This document shows positions 9,377 through 18,823 of a stretch of DNA of 64,000 bases, piece after piece. Position 1 is the stretch's first letter. Each line of letters starts with the position of its first letter. The notes below the pieces were generated by a model. The model made no database searches. It had not been told where the DNA came from and saw nothing but the letters and a program-made list of their open reading frames with translations. The stretch is from Candidatus Bipolaricaulota bacterium (lineage in GTDB: Bacteria > Bipolaricaulota > Bipolaricaulia > Bipolaricaulales > Bipolaricaulaceae). The stretch spans positions 1 to 64,000 of the forward strand of contig CAKZSO010000013.1 in assembly GCA_937921255.1 (NCBI GenBank). The letters run 5' to 3'. The position numbers and the translations under genes were made by a program.

Positions 9377-10798
9377 CTAGCGACCGGGGTTCTCGAACCA
9401 CACCACGGCGAGGAGAGAGCGCAGGCGGTTCATCTCCTCGACGTTGGCCACGAGGTCGAGGCGACCATCTCCATCCACGTCGAGGACCACCAGGTCGTCC
9501 CACTTCTCGCCGTTGAACGTCCCCAGCCCGAGGAACCCCGATCCCCACTTGATCACGTGGGGGAGCCAGCCCTCAGGGGCTTGCTCCAGCCACCACACGG
9601 CGGCGACGTCGCGGGGCAGGATCCCGTCGCGGTGGATCGCCGCGCCGACGATGTCGGGGCGGCCGTCGCCGTTGAGGTCAGCCACGGCGATCGGCCGGGA
9701 TCGCCAGCGGAGGGCGGGGGGCTTCTCTATCTTCTCGTGGTCGAAGACGAACCCTCCCTCCCCGCCCCGGTTCCAGAACACGTGGACGACGTTCTCGGAC
9801 TGGGCCACGATATCGGGCCACCCGTCGCCGTCGAGGTCGGCAACTGCTACTTGCTCCTTGCCGTAGAACTCCGGGCTCCGGTAGAGCTCAACCACCGGCC
9901 ACGGCTCCTTCACCGCGACCGGACCGGGATTGCGGTACAGGAGGATGGCTTTCTTCTCATCGAGGGTGTCCCAGTCCGCGTTGTTGATCACGAGGTCGAG
10001 GAACCCGTCGCGGTCGAGGTCAGCAAAGACGAACCCATGTCCACTCGGGACCGCGGGGTCGATCGCGTACACCCGCCATTGGGCGGGATCGCGGGGATCT
10101 CCGCCGTAAGCAAGCGGGTTCCGGAACCAACGAATGCCCGTCCAGACCAGCCCCTCCAGCGCCTCGGGGGTCTGCCGGCCCCCGGCCAGGCGCGCCGCCC
10201 GTCCGCCGACCACGACGTCCGGAAATCCGTCTCCATCGAGGTCAGCGACCTTCACGTACAGGTACTGGCCCAAGCCCACGCTCTCCGGGAGCCTCGCCCC
10301 TTGGGTCCAGGTGTAGGCCGAGAGCGGGGTGTGAGGGTCGGGGGGGGTCTCTCCCCACAGGATCCGCACCGCGGACGGATCTCGATGGTGTTCGATCCCC
10401 TGAACGACCACGATGTCCACGATGCCGTCGTCGTCGAAGTCGCCGAACGCCGCGTTCTCGGCGTTGGCGAAGGTCCCCACGTCCACTGCGGGCCAGTAGC
10501 GGTCGGGGGACAGGCCGGCTCCTGGATGGAACACGACGCGGATCCGGCCCGTCCACTCGTAGTTGACGAGGAGGTCGGGGAACCCGTCCCCGTTCACGTC
10601 GGCCACGTCGAGGCCGTTGGGGATCCAGTCGCCGGGGTTGTCCACTGGGTGCATCGGCCACGGGATCCCGAGCTCCGGCCAGCGGGCGCTCGGCCTTCCT
10701 GGCCCGTACGGACGGTGGAGCCCCAGCACGAGGTCGTAGCCGTAGAAGAACCCGACAGCCACCACCGGCAGGAGGAGAAGCCACGTCCACCCCTTCAT
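9377..10798 (-). CDS. FG-GAP/VCBS-repeat surface protein
   Basis: A 473-residue protein with an N-terminal membrane anchor or signal segment (WLLLLPVVAVGFF). It is built of repeated beta-propeller blades. At least seven blades carry a calcium-type loop such as DVNGDGFPD, DLDGDGFPD, DLDRDGFLD, DLDGDGWPD, DLNGDGRPD and DVDGDGRLD. The fold resembles the integrin alpha N-terminal propeller. These proteins are usually exported and involved in binding; no enzymatic motif is seen. It lies between the sensor and copA on the same strand, with gaps of 131 and 87 nt, so it may have its own promoter. Confidence 0.8.
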   Translation of the reverse strand: MKGWTWLLLLPVVAVGFFYGYDLVLGLHRPYGPGRPSARWPELGIPWPMHPVDNPGDWIPNGLDVADVNGDGFPDLLVNYEWTGRIRVVFHPGAGLSPDRYWPAVDVGTFANAENAAFGDFDDDGIVDIVVVQGIEHHRDPSAVRILWGETPPDPHTPLSAYTWTQGARLPESVGLGQYLYVKVADLDGDGFPDVVVGGRAARLAGGRQTPEALEGLVWTGIRWFRNPLAYGGDPRDPAQWRVYAIDPAVPSGHGFVFADLDRDGFLDLVINNADWDTLDEKKAILLYRNPGPVAVKEPWPVVELYRSPEFYGKEQVAVADLDGDGWPDIVAQSENVVHVFWNRGGEGGFVFDHEKIEKPPALRWRSRPIAVADLNGDGRPDIVGAAIHRDGILPRDVAAVWWLEQAPEGWLPHVIKWGSGFLGLGTFNGEKWDDLVVLDVDGDGRLDLVANVEEMNRLRSLLAVVWFENPGR

Positions 10799-10885
10799 GA
10801 CCTCATCCTGACCTCGGACTCCCCCTCCGTCAACCGGGCCAGGCGGGGTCCACGCTGTCCCCGAAGGGGCCGCAACTCCGAACCG

Positions 10886-13321
10886 CTAGCCGAGCCGTGT
10901 CCGCCGCAGGAGGTTCGCGTTCGTGACCACGGTCACCGAGCTCGTGGCCATCGCGATCTCGGCGAGAACGGGGTGCATCCAGCCGATCACTGCCACGGGG
11001 ATCATCACCACGTTGTAGAAGAACGCCCAGAACAGGTTCTGGCGGATGACGCGGAACGTGGCCCGCGACAGGCGAACCGCCTCGACGACCGAGGTGAGAT
11101 CCCCCCGGACGAGGGTCACGTCGCTCGCCTCGATCGCGATGTCGGTTCCGGTGCCGATCGCAATCCCCACGTCGGCCTGGGCCAGGGCAGGCGCGTCGTT
11201 GATCCCGTCGCCGACGAACGCCACCGATCCGAACGCCTCCTGGAGCCGGCGCACCTCGGCCACCTTTCCCTCGGGCAGGACCTCGGCCCGCACCTCGGCG
11301 ATCCCGGCCTGGCGGGCGATCGCCTCGGCGGTGACCCGGTTGTCGCCGGTGATCATCGCCGTCCAGATCCCCAGCTTCTGAAGCGCGCGGATCGCTTCTG
11401 CCGCGTCGCCCTTCAGGGCGTCCGCAACCCCGAGGACGCCCACCGGGCGCCCGTCCACAGCGACCAGGATCGCGGTCTTGGCCTCCCCCTCCAGCCGCTG
11501 GAGCGCCTCCGCAACCGGGGTGACATCTACCCCGTTCTCGGCGAGGAGCGTCCGCGACCCTACCGCGACCCGCCTCCCGCTCACCTCGGCCACCACGCCC
11601 TTCCCCCGCACGGTCTGAAACGAGCTCGCCCTCTCGACCGCGATCCCGGCGGCTTGAGCCCGTCGGACGATCGCCCGACCGAGGGGGTGCTCGCTCCCGT
11701 GCTCGGCCGCCGCCGCGAACCGGAGAACGTCCGTCGGGTCCCCCCCAACCGGGATCACGTCCGTCACCTCGGGCCGGCCCTGGGTGAGGGTCCCCGTCTT
11801 GTCGAACGCGACCACCCGCACCGAGCGAAGGGCCTGGATGGCGGCCCCAGACCGAATGAGAATCCCTCGTTCGGCACCGAGCCCGCTCCCGACCATCAGC
11901 GCGGTGGGGGTGGCCAGCCCAAGGGCACACGGACAGGCGATCACCAGCACCGCCACCGCCGACACGAGGGCGAGGGTAGCGGTCCCCAAGGCGGGGTTCA
12001 CCCAGGGGAGGTACGCCCCCGCTGCCACGAGGCTCCGCATGAGGCCCGGGAGCAGGAGCCAGACGATCACGGTGAGGAGGGCGATCCCGACGACCACGGG
12101 GACAAACACGGCCGTCACGCGGTCGGCAAGCTCCTGGACCGGAACCTTCGATCCCTGAGCCTCCTCCACGAGCCGGATCACCTGGGCGAGGAACGTGTCC
12201 CGCCCGACCTGGGTCGCGCGAATCCGGAGCAGGCCCTCCTGGTTCACCGTGGCCCCAATGACCGCCTCCCCCGGCCGCTTCGCCATGGGCATGGACTCGC
12301 CGGTGACCATGGATTCGTCCACCGCGCTCTCCCCTTCGACGACCACCCCGTCGGTGGGGACCTTCTCGCCGGGACGGACGACCATCACCTCACCCACCCC
12401 GACTGCAGAGATCGGCACATCCACTTCGACCCCGTCGCGCAGGACGCGGGCCGTCTTCGCACCGAGCTCGAGGAGCTTCCGGATCGCCTGGGAGGCTCGC
12501 CCCTTGGCCCGTTCTTCCACGTAGCGGCCGGTCAGGTGGAACGCCATGATCATCGCCGCCACGCCGGCGTAGTTCGCGACCGGAACGAAAAACGACGCGG
12601 GCCCCGACAGGAACGAGACCCCGGTCCCGAGGGCGATCAGGGTGTCCATCGTCGCCGCGCCGTGGCGGACAGAGGCGAACCCCGCCCGGTACGTGCGGCG
12701 GCCGACCACGAACAGGACGGGCAGGGCGAGGACGATCATCCCCACGTTGTGCGCGGTGTGACTGGGCCACATCACGCCCCACACCATCTCCGGGACCATC
12801 CAGGCAGCGATCGGGACGGTGAACGCCCACGCGACGAGCATCCGCGCTCGGGCTGACCGCATCTTGCGCTCCGCCTCGTCTTCCTGGGCCGGGGAGCCTT
12901 CCGTGGGGGCGGCGATCGCGGTGAACCCGGCCGTGGCCACCGCCCGCTCAAGGTCGGGGAGGGCGGCCAGGCCGGGGATGAGCGTCACGGCGGCCCGCTC
13001 CGTGGCTAGGTTCGCGCTTGCCGCAACGACCCCCGGCACCGCGGACAGGGCCTTCTCCACGTGGGCCACGCACGAGGCGCAGGTCATCCCCCCGATCGCG
13101 AGAACGACCGTCTCTGTGGGCACGTCGTACCCGGCATCGCGCACCGCCTTGGCGAGGGCAGCCGCTGGAACGTCCTCTCCGAGGTCCACCGTGGCCCGTT
13201 CCGTGGCGAGGTTGACCTCGGCCTCGCGGACGCCGGGCACGGCGGACAGGGCCTTCTCGACATGGGCGGCGCACGAGGCGCAGGTCATCCCCCGCACTGG
13301 GATCTGCACGCGTTTGCTCAT
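10886..13321 (-). CDS. copA: Copper-exporting P1B-type ATPase
   Basis: An 811-residue Cu(I)-type ATPase. It has two heavy-metal-associated domains (CxxC at Cys 14/17 and 81/84), an eight-helix membrane domain with the metal motif CPC ([11 protein letters not shown], near 460), the phosphorylation loop DKTGTLT (near 505), the HP motif EHPLG and the hinge GDGINDAPA (near 705). The C-terminal helices match the Cu group. A TAGACT hexamer 6 nt before the ATG and no ribosome binding site suggest a leaderless mRNA. A Met/His-rich exported protein gene lies upstream, and a CsoR-type regulator lies 14 kb away. Confidence 0.94.
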   Translation of the reverse strand: MSKRVQIPVRGMTCASCAAHVEKALSAVPGVREAEVNLATERATVDLGEDVPAAALAKAVRDAGYDVPTETVVLAIGGMTCASCVAHVEKALSAVPGVVAASANLATERAAVTLIPGLAALPDLERAVATAGFTAIAAPTEGSPAQEDEAERKMRSARARMLVAWAFTVPIAAWMVPEMVWGVMWPSHTAHNVGMIVLALPVLFVVGRRTYRAGFASVRHGAATMDTLIALGTGVSFLSGPASFFVPVANYAGVAAMIMAFHLTGRYVEERAKGRASQAIRKLLELGAKTARVLRDGVEVDVPISAVGVGEVMVVRPGEKVPTDGVVVEGESAVDESMVTGESMPMAKRPGEAVIGATVNQEGLLRIRATQVGRDTFLAQVIRLVEEAQGSKVPVQELADRVTAVFVPVVVGIALLTVIVWLLLPGLMRSLVAAGAYLPWVNPALGTATLALVSAVAVLVIACPCALGLATPTALMVGSGLGAERGILIRSGAAIQALRSVRVVAFDKTGTLTQGRPEVTDVIPVGGDPTDVLRFAAAAEHGSEHPLGRAIVRRAQAAGIAVERASSFQTVRGKGVVAEVSGRRVAVGSRTLLAENGVDVTPVAEALQRLEGEAKTAILVAVDGRPVGVLGVADALKGDAAEAIRALQKLGIWTAMITGDNRVTAEAIARQAGIAEVRAEVLPEGKVAEVRRLQEAFGSVAFVGDGINDAPALAQADVGIAIGTGTDIAIEASDVTLVRGDLTSVVEAVRLSRATFRVIRQNLFWAFFYNVVMIPVAVIGWMHPVLAEIAMATSSVTVVTNANLLRRTRLG

Positions 13322-13327
13322 GGTATC

Positions 13328-13333
13328 AGTCTA
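13328..13333 (-). promoter_or_regulatory. -10 element of copA, probably leaderless
   Basis: TAGACT (minus strand 13333-13328) is followed by 6 nt and then the copA ATG. No Shine-Dalgarno is present. A weak TGGACC lies at the -35 distance. Confidence 0.4.
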
Positions 13334-13539
13334 CCGACCCCACCCCAGGTGGGTCCAGTGCACCCTCCTTGGGCATCCCTACCCGGCACTGCCTGACGTT
13401 ACATTGCTTTGATACCCTGATGCGTCCAAATCGGCGTCCCGGGGTTCTCCTGGTCCGATGTGGCGGAAGACATGGGATGGGGCAAGGCTGGCTTCTGTCC
13501 CGCAGCGTCCCTGGACCGCCGCCTCCTCGGACCGCCCGT

Positions 13540-13884
13540 GGGTCACGGACGCTGTGCAGGAACACTGGGACGCCCCCTGCGGTCCGAGACCCCGTGGGGT
13601 ACAGCCACGCGTTTCCACCTCTGCCGGGCGGGGTCGAACACCTCCCGCACCACAGGTTTCGCCTCCTGCGCAGCCTCCTCCAGCGGGCAGCCCAGGACGG
13701 GTCCTTCGCCGCCGCGGACGGCTTGGGGGCAGTACTGGCCAAGAAGGGACTCGGGCGGCGCTTCCATCTCTCGGCCCGCCACGCGGTGGGCGAACAGGAT
13801 CCGGTGCCGGGAGTCCACGAGCATCACGCTGTACGGGAGGGCGTCGAGTGTGGCGTAGAGAGCCTTCACGCCGGGGAATGCCAC
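13540..13884 (-). pseudogene. Broken PAS-domain gene
   Basis: The intact reading frame (13543-13884, GTG start) encodes a PAS domain: ALYATLDALPYSVMLVD, then RILFAHRVAGRE, then a Cys-bearing YCPQAV and LGCPLEEA. These match the PAS type in which a CxxxxHG...GCPLE pattern occurs. The frame then runs into unrelated residues after VVREVFDPARQRWKRVAV. The expected continuation (PVFLHSVRD) is found in another frame over 13545-13600, so a frameshift is likely. No transmitter or output domain follows. The surrounding 13322-13955 holds no other convincing gene. Confidence 0.55.
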
Positions 13885-13955
13885 CCCTCACGCCTGGGCA
13901 TGGTGCTGCATCTTGCCGGGCTCAGCCATGGACGCGCCCCGGCACGGAGTGAAGA

Positions 13956-14582
13956 CTATAAGGTCAACTCCATCATCCCCAGGAACGTCCCGTGCCAGGT
14001 GTGGACCCAGACCTCGCCGGTGGACGCATGCACGGAGAGCATGCCCACGATTGCCCCCTCGCGCAGGGTGTGGATCGTGTAGTAGCCGTAGAACGCCTCC
14101 GCCTCGTCACCAACCGCCAGGTCTGGGGAGGAGCGATCGAGGTACGCTTGAGCGACGGACAGCGCCGCGGCGGGAGTGAGGTGCATCGCCCCGGAACCGT
14201 CCCGGCGGAACCCCATCATCCCCCGGTGGCCGTACTTCGCGTTCCACATCATGTTCGGGCCGGGCTCGGGTCGCACCGAGCCGTCCCGCAGGACGAGGAG
14301 TTCGATGGCCCCCCGGCCGGTGCCCTTCTCCCGCACCTCAACGTAGAAGTGGTTCGAAAACTCCATGATCTCGCCCACCACCAGGTCACGGTCTCCGTAC
14401 GCCGCGAGGTATCGCCCGACTACGTCCGGGACCTCGTCCAACGCAACGAGGCCGGAGCCCCCGCCCCAGCTCCGCTCCGATGCCGGGCAAATGCCCCACC
14501 GGACGTGGGCCATGGTCCCCAGCGTTGCCGCTCCGCCGAGTGCCACTGCGGTAATACCTAGAACGATCAACGTACCCTTCAT
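13956..14582 (-). CDS. Exported Met/His-rich protein of unknown function
   Basis: A 208-residue protein with an N-terminal export segment (MKGTLIVLGITAVALGGAATLG). The body has two PepSY-like stretches (IMEFSNHFYVEVRE and LTPAAALSVAQAYLD...VHASTGEVWVHTWHG). Between them is a Met/His cluster (Met 111, 112, 122, 123, 133; His 119, 134). Such clusters often bind Cu(I); with copA as the next intact gene on this strand, a periplasmic copper role is plausible but inferred. The ATG at 14582 is preferred over a GTG at 14597 because GGAGG lies 6 nt before it. It is divergent from marR. Confidence 0.65.
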   Translation of the reverse strand: MKGTLIVLGITAVALGGAATLGTMAHVRWGICPASERSWGGGSGLVALDEVPDVVGRYLAAYGDRDLVVGEIMEFSNHFYVEVREKGTGRGAIELLVLRDGSVRPEPGPNMMWNAKYGHRGMMGFRRDGSGAMHLTPAAALSVAQAYLDRSSPDLAVGDEAEAFYGYYTIHTLREGAIVGMLSVHASTGEVWVHTWHGTFLGMMELTL

Positions 14583-14665
14583 GTTCGACCTCCACACGGA
14601 CCCTGTGACCCTACCCAGGTGGGATGGATGGGGCGCGGAACCGTGATGGAAGACCGGTGGACCGG

Positions 14666-14693
14666 TTGACGCAGGCGTCGACCCTGGTATCCT
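14666..14693 (+). promoter_or_regulatory. marR promoter
   Basis: TTGACG (14666-14671) and TATCCT (14688-14693) are separated by 16 nt. A perfect palindrome GACGC-AG-GCGTC (14668-14679) overlaps the -35 and spacer. The start site would be near 14700, some 23 nt before the TTG start codon. Confidence 0.6.
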
Positions 14694-14699
14694 TCGTCA

Positions 14700-14719
14700 C
14701 CTAACCTTTAGGAGGCTAA
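14700..14719 (+). promoter_or_regulatory. Candidate MarR operator
   Basis: CCTAA-CCT-TTAGG (14700-14712) is a perfect inverted repeat, and TTAG-GAGG-CTAA (14708-14719) is a second overlapping one. They cover the likely transcription start and the Shine-Dalgarno AGGAGG of marR. This is a typical place for an autoregulatory MarR dimer to bind. Confidence 0.45.
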
Positions 14720-14722
14720 ACG

Positions 14723-15166
14723 TTGCAGGAGCGGACCGAAGGGGACGACGAGCGGCTGGGGCACCTCTTGATGCAGGTGTCCAAGCTCCTCCGCGACCGC
14801 GTTCACACGCACATGGAGGCGATTGGGCTCAGCCGCGGCCAGGGGTTCATCCTGTTCCGGCTGGGCCATCAGGACGGACTCCCCCAGACCGAGCTCGCCC
14901 GCCAGACGATGGTCCGGCCGGCGACCCTCACCGAGGCCCTTCAGCGGATGGAGAGCGCGGGCCTCGTCGAGCGGAGGCCGGACTCGGCGGATGGCCGGGT
15001 GTCCCGGGTCTACCTCACCCCGAACGGGGAGACGGCGCGGCGCGCGGCCGAGTCCATCTGGGACGAGGTCGAGTCCGAGCTCGAGGCACTCCTCAGCCCC
15101 ACGGAGCGGACTGGGCTTCGGACCCTCCTCGGCAAGCTGCGCGCTGGCCTGGAGGGAAGGCCATGA
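14723..15166 (+). CDS. MarR-family transcriptional regulator
   Basis: A 147-residue winged-helix repressor. The recognition region QTELARQTMVRPATLTEAL and the wing DSADGRVSRVYLTP are clear. It starts at TTG, with AGGAGG 7 nt upstream. The stop overlaps the ATG of the first ABC exporter subunit (ATGA), so it probably controls its own operon in response to a small lipophilic or toxic molecule. Palindromes in its promoter support autoregulation. Confidence 0.9.
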   Translation: MQERTEGDDERLGHLLMQVSKLLRDRVHTHMEAIGLSRGQGFILFRLGHQDGLPQTELARQTMVRPATLTEALQRMESAGLVERRPDSADGRVSRVYLTPNGETARRAAESIWDEVESELEALLSPTERTGLRTLLGKLRAGLEGRP

Positions 15167-16920
15167 GGTCGCTCGTGCGGATGTTCCGGTTCGTTCGACC
15201 GTACCGGTGGCAGGCGATTGGAGCGCTGGCCCTTCTCCTCGGGATGGTCGGGGCGGACCTCCTCATCCCCCGCCTCACCCAGCGGATCATCGACCAGGGG
15301 ATCGCCGCCGGAAACATGGGCGTGATCGCCACCACCGCGCTGGCGATGATCGGGGCAGCGCTCCTCTCCACCCTGTTTGCGGTCGCGAACACGATCCTCT
15401 CGGTGCGGGTCGGGCAGGGGTTCGCCCACGACGTCCGCAGCGCGATCATGCGCAAGGTCCAGACGTTCTCGTTTGGAAACCTCGATCGCCTCCAGACCGG
15501 ACAGCTCATCGTGCGCACCACGAGCGACGTGACGATGGTGGAGATGATCGTGGCGATGTCACTGCGCATCCTCACCCGGGCCCCGGTGTGGGTGCTGGGG
15601 AGCATCGTCCTCCTTGTCCTCACCAGCCGCCAGCTCGCCTGGATGCTCGCCGCGTTCGTCCCGGTGATCGTCGTCCTCGTTGCCGTGTTCGTGGGCCGGG
15701 CCCGGCCGATGTTCCTCGCCGTCCAGAAGCAGCTTGACCGGCTGAACACGGTCCTCCAGGAGAACCTGGCCGGGGTGCGGGTGGTGAAGGCGTTCGTCCG
15801 CGAGGGCCACGAGGCAGGGCGCTTCGACCGCGAAAACGAGGCCCTGATGCGGAAGAACATCGAGGTGATGACGTTCTTCGCCGTGATCGGCCCGACGATG
15901 ACCCTCCTCGTGAACCTGGGGGTGGTGGGCGCGATCTGGCTGGGCGGTCGGGCGGCGATCGGGGGAGCGATGACCGTGGGCCAGGTCGTCGCGTCGGTGA
16001 ACTACCTGACGATGGCCCTGTTCCCGATGATGCTCATCGCGATGATGATGGGCCCCCTGTCGGCGGCCGAGGCGTCCGCCTCCCGGATCCGGGAGGTCCT
16101 CGACGCGCAGCCCGACGTCGCGGAGCGGCCCGTCGCGGGGGCCTGGCCGACCGCGGAGCGGCGCGGGGCGCGGGTCGCGCTCGAGGACGTGTCGTTCTCC
16201 TACAACGGGGAGCCGGTCCTGCGCGGGGTGAGCCTCGTCGCCGAGCCAGGGGAAACGGTGGCGATCCTCGGGGCCACTGGGTCCGGGAAGTCCACCCTCA
16301 TCCACCTCATCCCCCGGTTCTACGACGTGACGGGCGGCCGGGTCACGGTGGACGGGGCTGACGTCCGCGACCTGTCGCTTGTCGCCCTGCGGCGGGAGAT
16401 GGGGATCGCCCTCCAGGAGGCAGTCCTGTTCACGGGGACGGTCCGCGACAACATCCGCTTCGGTCGGCCCGAGGCCACGGACGACGAGGTAGTCGCCGCC
16501 GCCCAGGCCGCCCAGGCCCACGAGTTCATCACCGAGCTCCCCCAGGGCTACGACACGGTGGTTGGGGAGCGCGGCGTGAACCTGTCCGGCGGCCAGCGGC
16601 AGCGGATCGCGATCGCCCGGGCCCTCCTCGTCCGGCCGCGGGTCCTCATCCTCGACGACAGCACGAGCGCGGTGGACATCGAGACCGAGATCAAGCTCCA
16701 AGACGCCCTGGACCGGTTGATGGCCGAGGACCACTCCGCGACGCGGTTCGTCGTCGCCCAGCGGATCTCGACCGTCCTCCTCGCGGACAAGATCGTCGTC
16801 CTCGACGGGGGAAGGGTGGCGGCAATCGGCACCCACGACGCGCTCCTCCGGGAGAGCCCGATCTACCGCGACATCTACGCCTCCCAGCTCGGAAATGCGG
16901 AGGTGGCCGATGGCGTCTGA
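15163..16920 (+). CDS. ABC exporter half-transporter, subunit with degenerate ATP site
   Basis: A 585-residue type IV ABC exporter half: six membrane helices (1-320), then a nucleotide-binding domain. Walker A is GATGSGKST (near 370) and the signature is the canonical LSGGQ. Walker B reads LILDDSTS, with Asp where the catalytic Glu is expected, and the switch His is Gln (VAQRIST). These are the marks of the degenerate subunit of heterodimeric exporters such as TM287/288 and BmrCD. It overlaps marR by 4 nt and the partner gene by 11 nt. Confidence 0.92.
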   Translation: MRSLVRMFRFVRPYRWQAIGALALLLGMVGADLLIPRLTQRIIDQGIAAGNMGVIATTALAMIGAALLSTLFAVANTILSVRVGQGFAHDVRSAIMRKVQTFSFGNLDRLQTGQLIVRTTSDVTMVEMIVAMSLRILTRAPVWVLGSIVLLVLTSRQLAWMLAAFVPVIVVLVAVFVGRARPMFLAVQKQLDRLNTVLQENLAGVRVVKAFVREGHEAGRFDRENEALMRKNIEVMTFFAVIGPTMTLLVNLGVVGAIWLGGRAAIGGAMTVGQVVASVNYLTMALFPMMLIAMMMGPLSAAEASASRIREVLDAQPDVAERPVAGAWPTAERRGARVALEDVSFSYNGEPVLRGVSLVAEPGETVAILGATGSGKSTLIHLIPRFYDVTGGRVTVDGADVRDLSLVALRREMGIALQEAVLFTGTVRDNIRFGRPEATDDEVVAAAQAAQAHEFITELPQGYDTVVGERGVNLSGGQRQRIAIARALLVRPRVLILDDSTSAVDIETEIKLQDALDRLMAEDHSATRFVVAQRISTVLLADKIVVLDGGRVAAIGTHDALLRESPIYRDIYASQLGNAEVADGV

Positions 16921-18823
16921 TTCGCGCGGGCGGCCCCAGCCGGGGGGAGGAGCCCCGGTTCCACGGATGTTCGGGCCCGGGCCCGGCCGCGGGCCGGGGA
17001 TGGGCGGGGCGCGGATCGAGCGGGCCCGCGACGTGCGGGGGACGCTCCGGAGGCTGCTCGGCTACCTCCGGCCGTACCGGGCCCACTTCGCCGCCATCTT
17101 CGCCCTCGCCCTCGTGGCCACCGGGCTCTCCCTCGTCGGGCCGTTCCTCATGGGCCGGGCGATCGACGGGGCAATCCGCGGGGGGGACGCGGCACTCCTC
17201 CTCCGGATCGTCCTGCTCATGCTCGGGACGTACCTCGGGGCGTGGGGCGCCCGGTACGCGGAGAACCTCATCCTCGCCCGGGCCACGCAGAAGGCGATGC
17301 GGGCCCTGCGCCGAGATCTCTTCTCCCACCTCCAGACCCTGCCCCTCAGGTTCTTTGACGCCCGGCCGCACGGGGAGACGATGAGCCGGCTCACGAACGA
17401 CATGGACGCGATCAGCCGCGTCCTGTCCCAGAACATCCTGCAGCTGTTCACGGGAAGCCTGACCCTCGCCGGGATCCTGGTGATGATGTTCGCGCTGAAC
17501 CCGCTCCTCGCCCTCGGCTCGTTCGTCGCGTTCCCGCTCATGCTCGGCCTTGTCGGCTGGGTCGGTAAGCGAACGCGCAGCGGGTTCCGCGAGTACCAGA
17601 AGCGGCTCGGGGAACTCAACGGAAAGCTCGAGGAGACGTACAGCGGGCAGCGGGTGATCCTCGCGTTCGGCCAGGGGGAGAGCGTGCTCCGCGACTTCGA
17701 CCAGGCCAACGCCGGGGTCCGCACGGCGGGGATCCGCGCCCAGAGCTACGCCCTCCTCATCCCGCCGATGATGGGGATCCTCTCCAACGCCAACATCGCG
17801 ATCCTGGCCGGGCTCGGGGGCTGGCTGACCCTCGTCGGTCGGGCGAGCGTGGGGACGATCGCCGCGTTCATCAGCTACTCCCGCCAGTTCGCCGAGCCCC
17901 TGCGGATGCTCGGGGACCTCTACAACCAGGTCCAGTCAGCAATCGCCGGTGCGGAGCGGATCTTCGGGACGATGGACACCCCGCCCGACCGGACCGACCC
18001 CCCCGACGCCGTCGAACTCGGGGTGGCGCGGGGCCACGTCGAGTTCCGGGACGTGGACTTCGGCTACGTCCCGGACGTCCCCGTCCTGCGCGAGGTGAGC
18101 CTCGAGGCCCGGCCCGGCCAGACGATCGCCCTCGTCGGGCCAACCGGAGCGGGAAAGACGACGATCGTGAACCTCCTCACCCGGTTCTACGACGTGGACC
18201 GGGGGGAGATCCGCGTCGACGGGGTGGACATCCGCCGCGTCAAGCGCTCGAGCCTGCGCCGCCAGATCGGGATCGTCCTCCAGCAGACGTTCCTGTTTGC
18301 GGACACGGTGATGGAGAACATCCGCTACGGGCGGTTGGATGCAACCGACGACGAGGTGATCGCCGCGGCCCAGCTCGCCCACGCCGACCCGTTCATCCGC
18401 AAGCTCCCCGACGGGTACCAGACGCTCTTGTCCGAGCGGGGGGCCAACCTGAGCGAGGGCCAGCGGCAGCTCCTCGCGATCGCCCGGGCCGTGCTCGCCG
18501 ACCCGCGGATCCTCGTCCTCGACGAGGCGACGAGCAGCGTGGACACCCGAACCGAGGTCGCGATCCAGAAGGCACTCCTCGGCCTGATGAAGGGGCGAAC
18601 GAGCTTCGTCATCGCCCACCGGCTGTCCACGATCCGCAACGCTGACCAGGTCGTCGTCATCGACGGAGGACGGATCGTCGAGCGGGGGACCCACGACGAG
18701 CTCCTCGCCGCCCGGGGGTTCTACGCGCGCCTGTACACGAGCCAGTTCCGTCGGACTCCCCTCACCGTCCCCCTGGGGGGCGGGGCACCGCCGTCCTCCG
18801 CTGGCCCGTACCCGCCTGCATGA
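16910..18823 (+). CDS. ABC exporter half-transporter, catalytic subunit
   Basis: A 637-residue partner of the preceding ABC subunit. Six membrane helices follow a Gly/Pro-rich N-terminus. Walker A is GPTGAGKTT (near 410), Walker B LVLDEATSS has the catalytic Glu, and the switch His is present (IAHRLST). The signature reads LSEGQ rather than LSGGQ, which places the non-canonical signature opposite the degenerate Walker B of the partner. The ATG at 16910 is preferred over 16895 because GGAGGTG lies just before it. Substrates are probably drugs or lipids, as for related exporters. Confidence 0.92.
   Translation: MASDSRGRPQPGGGAPVPRMFGPGPGRGPGMGGARIERARDVRGTLRRLLGYLRPYRAHFAAIFALALVATGLSLVGPFLMGRAIDGAIRGGDAALLLRIVLLMLGTYLGAWGARYAENLILARATQKAMRALRRDLFSHLQTLPLRFFDARPHGETMSRLTNDMDAISRVLSQNILQLFTGSLTLAGILVMMFALNPLLALGSFVAFPLMLGLVGWVGKRTRSGFREYQKRLGELNGKLEETYSGQRVILAFGQGESVLRDFDQANAGVRTAGIRAQSYALLIPPMMGILSNANIAILAGLGGWLTLVGRASVGTIAAFISYSRQFAEPLRMLGDLYNQVQSAIAGAERIFGTMDTPPDRTDPPDAVELGVARGHVEFRDVDFGYVPDVPVLREVSLEARPGQTIALVGPTGAGKTTIVNLLTRFYDVDRGEIRVDGVDIRRVKRSSLRRQIGIVLQQTFLFADTVMENIRYGRLDATDDEVIAAAQLAHADPFIRKLPDGYQTLLSERGANLSEGQRQLLAIARAVLADPRILVLDEATSSVDTRTEVAIQKALLGLMKGRTSFVIAHRLSTIRNADQVVVIDGGRIVERGTHDELLAARGFYARLYTSQFRRTPLTVPLGGGAPPSSAGPYPPA

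Noticed and set aside
9299..12856. Very long plus-strand open frame (over 1100 codons) opposite the FG-GAP and copA genes
   Set aside because: Antisense to two genes with clear motifs; composition is His/Arg/Pro/Asp-rich and matches nothing. Long antisense frames arise from the GC-rich third positions here.
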